Positions 12,061 through 23,768 of a DNA stretch of 64,000 bases are shown here, piece by piece; within the stretch, counting starts at the first letter, position 1, and every line of letters begins with the position of its first letter. Position numbers and translations under genes: made by a program. Origin of the DNA: Gordius sp. MW1 (lineage: Eukaryota > Nematomorpha > Gordioida > Gordea > Gordiidae); the NCBI GenBank assembly GCA_964036665.1, contig OZ038532.1, forward strand, positions 16,758,537 through 16,822,536. The letters run 5' to 3'. The notes under the pieces are model-generated. The model was not told the DNA's origin and did not search any database. It saw only the letters and a program-made list of their open reading frames with translations.

Positions 12061-12449
12061 CTTTTGATAATTATCTTTGCATTCTTTTTTTACTTTGCCA
12101 ATTTTGATGCCCAATATCACCTCTCACCTTACCCTAATTATCAGCATTTCCCTAGCGTTTTTCCCTAGCTAGACTTTCTTGTTTGGCAAGAAAGGAGCTA
12201 GTGTCAATGATAAATCAACATCCCCCGTTTCCTTTTTAGCACACGCATCTCTTTCTATCTCAACTTAACTCCGAAAATCATCCATCATAATCTCCCCTTA
12301 CCTTAAAGCACACGAGAAGCTCCTTTCCATCTTGATTCCAGGTAATCATGAATGATGTAGCTTGCCTTCTTAGAAGCAATCTCTATGGTGCAGGGGTATT
12401 GTCGTTGACGAGATGGTGTGAGTCATGCTGACTTGAGGGGAAAAAATAA

Positions 12450-12468
12450 TGGGGGGGGGGGGGGGGGG
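12450..12468. repeat. Poly-G tract
   Basis: A run of about 18 G follows AATAAT, just downstream of the right LTR flank and inside the old hAT element. Confidence 0.7.
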
Positions 12469-12517
12469 TGTTGGAAATAATCATTGGGATTCGTAACAGC
12501 TAGCAAATACAACAATA

Positions 12518-14330
12518 TTGTTTATCATACTAAAAACCGTCATGGAAGAAATAATAATAAATTTTAAAAGAAATATGCTTCAACAAGTTAAAAAAGAAGA
12601 CGGAAAAAGTCAAATTTGGAGTTACTCTGACCTTCTAAATGAAAATGATACATACACCGATTATGTTATCTGCAAGAATTGCCATCATATCTACACATAT
12701 GATTCCAATTGAGGTAGTTCCTATCTTTTGCATCATAAATGTATTCCAAAAACTTCAGCTAAAAATACAATTGACAAAATTGTTACCAAACCTCTCGCTG
12801 AAATCACAAAATTAAAAATTTTTTTTGAAAAGCCTCTAACTTATTTTATTTTAAAAGATATTCGGCCAAGAAGCTCTGAATATTGGTGCCATTCATGGTC
12901 ATATAAACGTTGATAAATTATTTTCAGATAGGACTACCTTACGTAAGAATACAGCAAAACTTGCAGATGTAAGTAGAGAAGCATTAATATTAAAGTTACT
13001 CCCCCATTTAAAAAGCAAAATCATGTTCAGCCACTCTTGACCTCTGCACAGATGACTTTGTCAAAATAAACTACTTAACATTTTTTTTACATTATATATC
13101 CCTCGGAATCCTACATAAGCATATTCTTTTAACTTCAAAAATAGATGTTGAAAGAAAACAGGGGAAAATATTTTAAGAGAAATATCTGTAAATTTTGAAA
13201 AACTTCACATCCCTACGGAATACATGAGATTGATAACTTACGTTATCGATCAGGGCTCTAACATGGTCAAAGCCTTGAAATCATAAGCGAATGAATTGCA
13301 CGTCCCATTTACTGAATACAGTACTAAGAAATGTATTCAATAAAAATGATTTAAATTCCATTACCCTCAGGATAATGACTTGATAGAAGCATGCAAAAAG
13401 CTAAGACATATATGAAGCAAAGTGGCAAAAATAAATAAATCATGGAACTCCAGACTCGACATGTTTGAGAGCATAATGAAGGAGCATAAGAAACTGACCA
13501 CATATCTAACTTCTATAGATATGCCAGAGAAGATAGATGTGATTGATAAAAATTTGCTGACCAAACTAACAGAAGTACTCCGGCCGTTTTAAACGGCTTC
13601 TTTAGTTCTGGAAGGTGATCAACACCCAACTTTTCACAACATATTGATTCAATATTATCAATTACTCAGTGATCTTTTACAATCAGACCACGAGCAAACT
13701 GATGATTTTGAAGAACATCACGAAATTAATGATCTTAAAAAAGATATTTGTACCACCCTCAAGTCAAAATTTCCAATCACTCAACAACATAATATTGCCA
13801 CATTTTTATGCCCAAATTATCGCCAACTCAGGATGCTCCCCCCAAATGAGCGAGTAGGCGTAATTAATGAAATAAGATCCACACTAGCGTCTAAGGATTT
13901 TTTGGTAGATTCTGCAACTGAGATTTAAAATTATGCGGCAAGTAGTAGTGATAGTCAGCCTCAAAAAAAAGACAAAAAAGTAATTAACATACATTTAAAT
14001 ATGTATACATATTTTTTACATAAAATAAATTATTTAATTTATATTTTAAAATAGTTAATCAATGGGAAGATGAGCAGGAAGAAGATAAAGCCCCGTTAAA
14101 ATCTCAATTTACCTTCGCTAAAAAATGAAGATTGCAAATATGATTCAAAAAAAGATTTGCTGAAATGGTGTTCATATCAAACAGTTTTGTCAAGGCTTTA
14201 TAAGCTGGCAAATAAAGTTTTAGCTATACCTGCTACCTCTACCACTTCGGAAAGAAATTTCTTGGTGGCTGGAAGAACATTAAAAGAAAGAAGAACGCGA
14301 ATTAAACCAGAAAATTTAGATTTTTGATTA
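12518..14330 (+). pseudogene. hAT transposase relic with BED finger and dimerisation domain
   Basis: Pieces in order: a BED-type zinc finger (SQIWSYSDLL, CKNCHHIY, LLHHKC; 12600-12750) interrupted by TGA at 12709-12711; a central part resembling the hAT catalytic region (SWNSRLDMFESIMKEH near 13440, TKLTEVLRPF near 13563, then a TAA); a piece with ILIQYYQLLSDLLQ (13644-13928); and the C-terminal hAT dimerisation signature VLAIPATSTTSERNF..AGR..KERRTRIKPENLDF (14215-14325), ended by TGA. It would have cut and pasted the element at 7025-14624. Several stops and frame changes make it non-functional. Confidence 0.85.
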
Positions 14331-14624
14331 TTTTTTTTTATATGATTATATGGAATTAGTCAAATAAAATTTTATATTTATTTCAGGTTTATTAAAATTG
14401 CTATACCTTTTTTTTATGTATTTTGAATTTAATCATAAACAAAGAGTTCTGTTCGTAAAATTTTAATTTAAAAATTTCGGATTGGATCGGATAGATTTTA
14501 AAAAACTTGGATCGGATCGGGTCGGATTTAGATTTTAAAAAACTCGGATCGGATCGGATATAAAATTTTTCAAAAACCCCTTGGATAGGATCGGATCAAA
14601 AAAAATTTGATCCGTGCAACTCTC

Positions 14625-16200
14625 GACAAAGTAAAACTGTAAAACACATGCATAAAATAAAGTCCATCTTTCTTAGGCTTTTATTTGTGAAAAAACCATT
14701 GTTAATATATTATATTTATATACAATAACTAAGTTTATGCATTTACTCAGAATAGTCTAAAACTTTGATAGCAGTTTTGTAAGGCTACTTTTTTATAAAG
14801 TATATCGATAATATAGGTACATATTTTTAAATTTTTTACATTGTTTGCATATGGGAAAAGGTTTTTGATATTGAAAAATTGACTTTTTTTCTATCATTAA
14901 CAAATATGTAGCTTGATTTGCATGTTTTAAAATTTTTTCTTCAGATATAAATTATTTAGATACGACGACTAATTTAATTTAACTATTTTAAATTCGGATG
15001 GCCTTGATACTTGTTTATAAATTGTGTTGAGTTTAATTCAAATGTAGTCTTCTGCATTTTTTTAACTAATAAAGGTCTATTTCCAAATGATTGTCTATGA
15101 TACATACTAAAATATATTAGATTAATGAGCAGGCATAGAGCCATGGATCGAAATTCTAATGGATTTTACAATTTCCATGGTGATTTTCTGCTTAATATAA
15201 AAAAATTCTTTGGGGTCGTATGTAGTTGAGGCAATAAATTTTGATATTCATAGGAATTGGCTATCCCCGGAACCTAAAATAACCAGGGTCGTCGCCACTA
15301 CTAGGACGATAATGAAATTGTTGAGGTATCTCTCCGTAGAAGAGATTATAATGAAAAATGATTTCCTAATGTCCATGGAGACATTGGTGATCGTTTTTCC
15401 AATACGTTTATAGCTTCTGTGCTTAGGTTGCCGATTGTTGTCCACGTTATTCTATATTGTATTTAGTTAATTGCTATTAGATTTTTAAATTTATTGATGA
15501 GTACAAAGTATATTCTTATAATAAATTCATATTTTATTTGGTAGTCCTTAATTTAATTGATATTTTAGAATTTTTTATCATTCTTAATACACAGCAAATA
15601 TCTTGCAAGTTAAGAAGATTCAGAGATTTTTTCCTGTATTCAAGTAAATTTCCGAAAATAACAAAAATATTTGGGCAAAAGCGTGAATATTGAGAAATTA
15701 ACTGGAAAAATGATAGATAAAATGTGTAATCATGGTTTATATTTGATAATAATTTTTATAATAATTAATTTGAGTTAAACGAGTTTATTAGACTAAGGTT
15801 TAAGAGAGTTGTTCAACTTTTTCATAATGAACTAGTTTCTCTCTCCTTCCTTAAAAAAGGAACTTATTATTTTTTTAAGTTTTAATTATTTAAAAGAAAC
15901 AAGTTAGAGTTTTTAAATTATTAATTTTAGAAATATTATAATCATTTAACCGGGATATTGCCTAAATTTAAAATAAATAAAGGTATTCTTTACGAAGTAA
16001 TTTCAGTCAATCGTTCCCTCCTTTAAAAATTAACTAGATTACTTCTAAATTCCTATTTTTTAAAATATAAGTCTTCAGTTGCTGATCATTCGAGGGCTTG
16101 ATTTAACTATTATACATAAAATATATTCTTTTCTTTTCACAAATAACACCTTGGCTCCACAATACATTATTATACATGAGCAAAATAGTTATATAACTGT
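14625..16200. other. AT-rich intergenic DNA
   Basis: No gene is supported. ORFs on both strands overlap at 15210-15445 (one includes a hydrophobic stretch on the minus strand, another the words FDIHRNWLS on the plus strand), but neither has splice partners or a recognisable domain. Confidence 0.4.
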
Positions 16201-18044
16201 CTCAAGGAAAAGTATCGTTCTCTTCTGATTGTCAACTACTTGGAAAGGGGGCAGAGAGTTAGAAGAAAATGCGAATTTTAAAACTTCAATCGGGGAAAAA
16301 GGGGCGATTAAGAGGACGCAATCCCTGCAACTTAATGATATGCTACCTAGCCTAACACCATAAGCTTGATAACGCAGGGACGGATAGTCTTTGGATATTC
16401 CCTACGGCCAGCGAGCGGTGTCTCTTCGTTCTTCCTAAGCCTACCCCTTTTCAGCTTCAACTTGTTCTCCGAATACCGATATGGAGAAAATCAGGACGAA
16501 CTTCGCGTTCGCCATCTTATATCTATCAAGCCGCTTCATAACGGGAGCCGTAAGGCACTGGATAACAACAGGATGGACGTTTCCTTCCACATATCTGTCA
16601 TAGGCGCAAACCCTGCGAATTTTTTTTTAAAAAAGGCACTTCTCCATACCTTGCTTATTGCAATACCGCTTTAAATAAGAAGGATTAATCTCTACAATAG
16701 GCAATGCCCATGATGGCGCTACCTTTCCCTAAGCCAAATTGTGACGCACCGACGAGCAACTAAATATCGATATGAACATTACTAACTAAACAAATAGCTT
16801 GCCAACCCCTATAACATTATGAGTTGGTAAGGTACATAGCGCCCTTAAGACTTCCTCAGGCTAAAACATCATCCAAGAATTCCAACCTTGGACCATAAGC
16901 ATATCAAACTATATAAAAACCAATTAAGTTAATAAAAATAATCGAATGACATGTTCTAATACAAAAGATGGATGATATATATTTGGTGGTAGTGTTTGTC
17001 ATATAATTAAATTTTTATAATATAACACTTCATATGTATGTAGCTTATTTAAAACTCTTTGTAACACAATAACAAATAACGTTATTATAAACGTAGACGG
17101 TCTAATACTCTTTTTGATATAATGACAAGTCATTCCTATTATTTTATTTTATTAGGTATAAAAAACTTCTATTTTATTTTTCTCTCTCCTCTCTACCTTT
17201 TCTTATTCCCTCGCTATATTAATTAATTCTATCATAAATCCTTATCTGAATTTAACAATGGTGCCCACGCATTTCGCGGAAGCCACTATTTTTTCCATTC
17301 CTCTCACAGAACACTCCCTTTAGTACCCATGTCATGATTATCTTAAAATAATGCAATATGGATTTATGGTCACTACTTTGTCGAATCTGCATTTAATTTG
17401 GAAAAGACAAGGGGCTGCAATCACCACTTCAACTCTCATATTTAACACGAGCAATATTTGTCCGAATGCTATGAGCGGAACAAGCGCCTATCTACATAGT
17501 CACTAAAACAAATGATAAACCTCAACGCCCTACTACACTCCTACCACTATCAGATTGCAACGTCGTCTACAAATTGAACTGTTCCCTGCCTCACATGGCC
17601 TTAATTCCAACAGCAGTTAAACACAACATTATCAACGCCTACATGACCTCTTGTAATGAACAAGGAACCCAATTTCGGCAAGACAATGCATGACACAAAT
17701 CTAAAAAAATTTCATGGGACGGTTGCTAAAACAGATGACCTCTATTTCCATCAACATTCTAACTATAAAGGACAGTTTTATCTGGTGGCCTATTGCGATT
17801 TGAATTAAAGTTTCTTTTTATTTCTTCGCTTCATAAATTAATTATATCTTAATAAATCATTATTTAAATTCAACATGTATACAACATACGCCGTTCTTTT
17901 AAAACAGTTAGATTCCTCAATAAGTCGAAAAGGAGGACGAACAAGTCATTTAGGGCGACAACCAACTTATGAATTTCGCCCAAAAGCTTCTGTTCGCATC
18001 AAGGTGTGGTCAAGATGTCATTGAGGCGCTTACTTGCGCAGGCC
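16201..18044. other. Unassigned stretch with GC-richer island
   Basis: The base composition rises between about 16320 and 16680 and again at 17240-17760, unlike the flanks. No domain could be read in any frame. Since an integrase relic follows on the minus strand at 18045-18571, these may be eroded remains of the same retroelement; this is inference only. Confidence 0.35.
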
Positions 18045-18571
18045 GTAATTCATTGTGCCATTGGTGCTCCTGTTCCTAAGTTGAGCGGCATGTTTTTGCA
18101 GCAATCTACCTTCAGATAACTGGTATGACACAGGACTTGTCCGTGAGACAGCTCCTCAGGCCATCCTTAACTTAACACATTGCCTACCCAGACGGGTTGT
18201 TTTAATTCAAATTCTCGCGGCTTCCTTGGTTGTGTCTTTCCTTTCCTCTCTTGATCTAGCTTGTCTTTCCAATTTTTTTTTCAGAAAAATAACCAATCCC
18301 AGGATGTTTTTATTTGACGACCTAACATTAATTTTTATGTTGAAGCGTGTACTCATTCGATAAGACATAAGAACCTCGGTCATCACATCGTTAAGGGATA
18401 TTCCTTTTTCACCTCGCGTTGCAGCGCACCTTGTTTTTAGTTTTTGGACCCTTCTCTCTGCCAATCTATTAATGGGAGATAGGGGGTCGATTTTATGTGT
18501 AATATGTTATTTTCTGAACAAAATTTCTCAAACTCAAGGGATATAGATTGCGGCCCATTATCAGTTGACTC
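18045..18571 (-). pseudogene. Ty3/gypsy integrase relic
   Basis: On the minus strand from 18571: STDNGPQSISLEFEKFC (second catalytic Asp), ILHIKSTPYLP, then LAERRVQKLKT (catalytic Glu), then a helical stretch ending near MTEVLMSYRMSTRF. After frame changes the C-terminal motif LLQKHAAQLRNRS appears at 18065-18102, matching the usual end of such integrases. The first Asp and the zinc finger are not found. Confidence 0.8.
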
Positions 18572-18683
18572 AGGCGCTAGCCAGGATTTATTCAAGGGGG
18601 GGGGGCGAGAATTGCCAAAAAGAAATTTGCAACATTTTTTCTTTTATTACAAAGATTAGAGACCAGAAAGACACAACCCGCTG

Positions 18684-18701
18684 CCCGGCCTATAGGCCGG
18701 G
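18684..18701. other. Perfect 18-base palindrome
   Basis: CCCGGCCTATAGGCCGGG is self-complementary and GC-rich inside AT-rich DNA, close to a G run at 18596-18606. No function is known to me. Confidence 0.5.
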
Positions 18702-18719
18702 TCAGTAAACTGTCGTAAA

Positions 18720-21096
18720 TTTAGATTTTAAAGTCGCCAGGGTGGACAGCATATAAAATTCGGACAAATTGAGCCTAGTGAGATTTTTTATAGAGCGTAT
18801 TTTTGTTCTTATAATATATTGTCACATTTTATTTAATATTTATTGATACTTCACATCAAAATAAGAATTATATCCAATTTCTTTTTTAAATATAGGGGAA
18901 ATATTGCTAAAAATTTAATAAATCATTATTTTGGGCAGAGCTGCTCTAATGATTCGGGCATGGTCGAGCAGTCTCTTAGAGAAGTTAAGCGAGCAATTGG
19001 GTATAAAGGAACTAGATGACGGAGAGCCGAATAATTTTCGCGTGTTTTACATAGCAAGAGAGTTAATTAATTCGGCAAGAAGAAAATAATGTTAAACTTT
19101 CAAAAATTTAATTCAAAATAAAAAGAATATCTAAAAGATTAAGATTGTGTCCTAGTCAATGCTTAACGCAACTATATATACTTTTCATTCATGTAATAAC
19201 ATTTATTAATAAAAAAATTTTCTAGGGGGACTTTCTAGCTTCGGCTTCCCACTGCTCTGGCTTTTATTAATTTACATTCTCATAAAAAACTCAGTCGGTT
19301 AGGGAGCGCCTTTTCTAAACCTACTTTAAACCTTGCAAGGTTGACTAGACACCGTTTACCCCTTCATCACTTAAAAATACGTGGGTATTAAGGATTGCTT
19401 AAAAATATATTTATGTTGGCAGGCTTAATTTAAGTTGATTATAAATTTTTTAATTAAAACTTAAATATATGTTATAATTGGCATGATGACACTTTTTAAC
19501 CTGTTTAATTAAGGAAACATCTAAAATGGTTGTTGGAATTTGTTAAACTTTCGTAAAATTATGATGCAATATAAACTAAACTTGGATCACCAGGCAATTT
19601 TATATTTCGTGCATTGTTAAAGCATATTTTAATAGAATAAATTTATATATGTGCAATATCTTTAAATCAAAAAAGCTTTCTAGGAATCTTTTGGGCTTTT
19701 TGTGGGATTAGATCTACAGTCGCTTAATTTGAATGGGACAAGTCAATAAATATTTTTGTAGCGGGCTACTTTGATCGATCGCAAAAATTGATTGAATACT
19801 GATCCAAAATATGTTTTATATAAATTTTTCAAATATTTATAATAATTAGAGCTGGATGTTATGCGAATAACGTTAATAATTCGTTCGTGAATTACATTTT
19901 CGGACCTAATTTATTTGCTAAGATTGGTCGTTATCTTTTAAAATCCAATTTTTAACGTTTTTTTTTATTATATGAATTTTGATGTTGGGCATTTAGGGAT
20001 TTCTTTATAATTGTTATAGATTCTTGTTTTTTTCAACATCCGACCCGAAAACGCTTAATTAACTTCAACTCGAATCCAACCCAACGCGATCATTGCTTTT
20101 CAATATATTAACACGAATTGGTCGGGATTGGTGACATAATTCTATTTAGTCAATAAATAAACTTAGTCCAATAAAAATTTTCGTCCTATGGTAATAAACA
20201 TTCAAATTGTTTTTACCAAACTCTTTTAATAATTGCCGTTAAAAACATATTCTAAGGTAAAATATAGTACAAATTCACTCTTATATGATGTTATTCAACC
20301 TTTTTAGCAAGTCGGCAAAACAAAAAGGCACACCACACTACATAAGTGAAAATGGGTATTTCTAAACATTTGTTATTAAATAAGTGGAATGCATAATACA
20401 TCCGTCCAATATCAATATTTTAAAACCATAAAAATTGAAATTAGGTACAAAAACCTTTGCGTCAAAATCAAGGTTACACGTAAAATTTATGCAAAGAACC
20501 TTAAGTTTACTAATTTATTAACCTGCCCGCGGAAAAATCAATTCGATTTTTGTAATTACACCATTGAATATTTTTGTAGGCCATGGCATATTTGAGAATT
20601 ACTTGCCGCAGGGTATTTGCAATTGGAAAATGATTGACATCTTTATATTATATCGTGTCTATAAGCGAAGCTAAATTATCTCAAAGGGTGAAATCCCAAA
20701 TTAAGGAATTAACCATGAAATTTTTTATATATTTGTCATGACCTTAACATTAATCGCGACATTAGTAATGCAGCTCGCTTAAGCAGTCTCAGAAAATTGT
20801 TGCGATACATATTAAAAATTCAAACACAGCCGTAAGTCGCTAATATTTTTATATCAATCTATAATATTCATATTTTTTGTATTAAATAGATAAATTTATT
20901 AAAATTAATAAGTTAATATTTGTATGATCCTAGTATTGTTTTAAAGGAGCGTCAAAAAAGAGTCTGGTATATGGTTTTACATTATATATGCAATATTATT
21001 CCCATATATTATTTAATGTTCTTTCGTTGAATTTTAACAACTTATTTTGGAATTTTAGATAATAGTATATTAAAGGAATTGAAAGCAATCGTGGAT
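18720..21096. other. AT-rich intergenic DNA upstream of the secreted-protein gene
   Basis: No coding or repeat structure could be supported. The promoter of the gene starting at 21097 should lie near its right end, but no clear TATA or initiator could be picked out of the AT-rich background. Confidence 0.4.
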
Positions 21097-23202
21097 ATGT
21101 ACAAAATAGGGTTATTTCAGGTGAAAACATATTTTCTATTAATTTAATTTAACTATTATCAAATGCTAATTTTAATACAAAATTTGTGCTTTTTAACAAC
21201 AATATATTAGATTTTAACTTTGGCCTGTTTTACCATCATTATTAATGGGAAATATTTATCAAATTCTTTTGAAGAAGAAAATTCTGAATATTTTCAATTA
21301 CGAGTAAGGCGCGCAGATCCAGATAATGATGGAGACGATCATGATGGTATGGAAAACAAATTATACGCTTCAATATAATAAAATCTTATTTGGAGAATAT
21401 AGCTTAAGCTTATATATTAAATTAATAACAGTATAGGAAGGTGATTTTAAAGAATTCTTTATGGCAACTTAATAAAAACTTTGAATGTTTAGGCATCGAT
21501 GGGACTATTTGTAAGATCTGGTATGCTTTTGTAATATATAACAATTTAAGTTATAATGGTAGTGGGTAAACAAAATCTCGTTTTTAGATACATATTTAAA
21601 ATCAAGCTTTTAGAAAATATTAACTCTCTAATTTAATATATTTAAATTCAAAATAATTTAAAATCGCCTTTAAAAGTTTTACCTGCATATATATAATGAG
21701 TGTTAATAGTCTTATTGACTTGATTATTTTGAATTTCAGATATGGTTAAGACAGGCAATTCAACGGATGGCAGTACTGTCGAAATTGACACTGACGAAAT
21801 CGTAGTAGATGTAGAACTTGATGACGATGACAAAGAAGGTCTTAACAAAACGATAGTCACAAGAGAAACAGACCCTAACAATGCTACTGAAATATTAATC
21901 GTTGCAAGCGAAAATATAACTCAATCAAGTATTTCTACTACAATAATAGTGGGAATAACCAATGGCGAAGGAAAATTATTGCGGGATGTTATTAAGGATA
22001 AATTCAAAGATGCTTTTACCGTAAACACTAGCACACAACCATCTGAAGCAATTAAAAAAGGAAAAAGAGAAGAAAATCAGACTGTTTCCGAACCTATACC
22101 CGCATCGGAGATTGCACCTGTAGCCGTGGCAGAGTCAATAACTGTAAACATAACAACGGTCCCAGTGTCTGAAACTTTGCCAGCAAAATCTAAACGCGAG
22201 GAGGGCAATCTAAATGAAATTTCTCAGGATGATATTCAGGGATTTTTAAAGCTCTTAAATGTATCATGTAATAATTTAAGCTTAGAATTGCGTTTTATCA
22301 CCCTATTTACTTCTAAATGATGTTGTTTATTTAGCCGATAACAAAAATCTTAGCAAAATAGTTGAATTGGCTAAAGTGAAGATATCAGCCCTTATCGCCG
22401 AAATATCACGTACATTCTGATTTTTGAGCAATACTTAATACGTGCAGTGCATATTTAAAAAAACATAATACAATTAATACTTTTTATTACTAGAACAAGC
22501 TAACACAAGTGGAATAAATTTGAAGGACAACTATCAAAATTTAAATGAAAATGTAATAAAGCAAGTTGAAAAAGGTGCTTATTCAATTATGTTTATAATC
22601 CCAACAGTATTTTAAATATTCCTATGGACAAAATAATATTTTTATTTTTTACAGCAAAAACAATATCCCAACGACAAGCTGATGATGAAGAGGTTACAAC
22701 GCTAAAGACGACAAAATTAGACACGAAAGGTAAACATGAGAATCATGGGCATTGCCAGCATTGGAATTAGAGAGGGGAATAATGATTTAGTTAGGGGCAA
22801 AATAATCATTTTTTAAAATTTTAGCCATTTAATAAATTGGATTTGGAGAGGGCAGCCGCCCCTCTCTGTCCCCCCCCTGGCTACGCTCATGATGGCAATT
22901 ATCATAATAATTGATATTTTCATTGAACATTATATTGGTTGTAACTTTGCACATGGTAATAAATTTAAATACATAGATCCTAATGTAATTATAAAGACGC
23001 TGCAAACGTTAAACAACTTAAAAACAGTACTAACAGCACTGTCACAGCTATCCGGAAAGTAGTAGCAGCCACTGTTAAACAAACAATTATAACAAAAGTA
23101 GCAACAAAAACTACACCACAGCCTTTTGACTCCACTAGGGGACCAATAGAAACATTATATGCTATTTTAAAAATACCCATAAATTCTACTCGATCCGCTT
23201 AA
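21097..23202 (+). CDS. Predicted secreted, heavily glycosylated protein, seven exons, unknown family
   Basis: Exons: 21097-21120, 21211-21346, 21740-22267, 22335-22409, 22494-22574, 22655-22729, 22997-23202. All introns are GT..AG. The first is in phase 0 and the other five in phase 1. The total is 1125 bases, giving 374 residues and a TAA stop. The start joins MYKIGLFQ to ILTLACFTIIING, a good signal peptide. An RVRR furin-type site follows at about residues 39-42, then an acidic segment (DTDEIVVDVELDDDD), many N-x-S/T sites, and two more basic cleavage candidates (KKGKR and KSKR). The protein is rich in Thr, Ser and Lys, with no cysteine cluster and no domain I recognise. A polyadenylation signal AATAAA is at 23290-23295. 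Splicing is predicted by eye only. An alternative is that exons 1-6 also join the ADAMTS exon at 30717, whose entry phase matches exon 6. Confidence 0.62.
22744..22891. mobile_element. hAT-like MITE, CATGGGC family, copy 2
   Basis: Ends CATGGGCATTGCCAGC and, inverted, CATGAGCGTAGCCAGGGG. Flanks ATGAGAAT (22736-22743) and ATGGCAAT (22892-22899) agree at six of eight bases, as expected for an aged hAT target duplication. It lies in the last intron of the secreted-protein gene. Confidence 0.72.
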
Positions 23203-23411
23203 TTACATTGTTTATTATTAAATAGGTGCTTATGATTTATGCATACGGGAACAAATAATTTATAATATTTATAAAACAATATTGAATGTAATAAATTGTA
23301 TTTATAAGTCATGTCTCTCGTCCATTCATTCTCAAATGCATATACAGGTAAGCATGTTATTCAATTATTTAAGTTGTTTAATGTCACATGATGCAAATTA
23401 ATCAGACAGGT

Positions 23412-23768
23412 ACCAGTGTAACCTTAAGGTGACGCAACTTTAAAGCCACTTTTCTCAAAAACTTCTAAAATAAAAATATTTTTTAAATTAAATTTGAAAG
23501 ATTGGATTGGGATGAATCATCTGATACAATTTTATTACTTCCTCCTCATTGGCTCCTGAAATGTACTTGTTCAAAAAACGTAAAAATCGCAGTTCCGACC
23601 TGTATTTTTAAATTCAATATTTATGCTCATTCAACAATAAGTTTTGCAACTTAATTTACATATTAAATACCTGTATAATTTTTCCAACATTTTGATAGTA
23701 ATTTAAAATTTATATGAGTACTTTAAAATGTGCCTAAAGCTGAACGTCACCTAAAGGTTACACAGGGC
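23412..23768. mobile_element. Short inverted-repeat element
   Basis: The left end CCAGTGTAACCTTAAGGTGA and the right end, inverted, CCTGTGTAACCTTTAGGTGA match at all but three bases. There is no ORF inside. A related single end, CAGTGTAAGCTTTAGGTGAC, occurs at 25574-25593. I could not settle a target duplication, so the superfamily stays open. Confidence 0.55.

Larger units (their letters stand above)
7209..12065 (-). mobile_element. Young, internally deleted Ty3/gypsy-like LTR retrotransposon
   Basis: Two LTRs of 804 bases (7214-8017, 11257-12060) start TG and end CA and differ by two substitutions that I can see. The target duplication CTTTT is at 7209-7213 and 12061-12065. Read on the minus strand, the 5' LTR is the right copy, a primer-binding site TGGTGCCCCGGAG follows it (11238-11255), and a polypurine tract lies next to the left LTR (8018-8036). 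Between them are a zinc-knuckle gag ORF (11021-10683) and a protease-RT ORF (10332-8437). No capsid, RNase H or integrase domain is visible, so the copy must have depended on proteins from another element. It inserted into an older hAT transposon. Confidence 0.95.
7025..14624 (+). mobile_element. hAT transposon, decayed, split by an LTR retrotransposon
   Basis: The left end reads AGAGGTGTGCACGGATCAA and the right end, on the minus strand, GAGAGTTGCACGGATCAA. Both ends carry clusters of GGATCGGATC subterminal repeats (7035-7150 and 14475-14600), the usual binding-site arrangement of hAT elements. A dead hAT transposase lies inside at 12518-14330. The LTR retrotransposon at 7214-12060 sits between the left end and the transposase. 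I could not match an 8-base target duplication, which fits an old insertion. Confidence 0.8.

Noticed and set aside
15210-15445. Overlapping ORFs on both strands; the plus frame contains FDIHRNWLS, similar to a motif of ALG8-type glucosyltransferases
   Set aside because: Only about eight residues agree, the following sequence does not, and no splice site lies where one would be needed.
16366-16674. 102-codon ORF in a GC-richer island
   Set aside because: No start context or domain, and the frame crosses an A/T run at its end. Listed only as part of an unassigned stretch.
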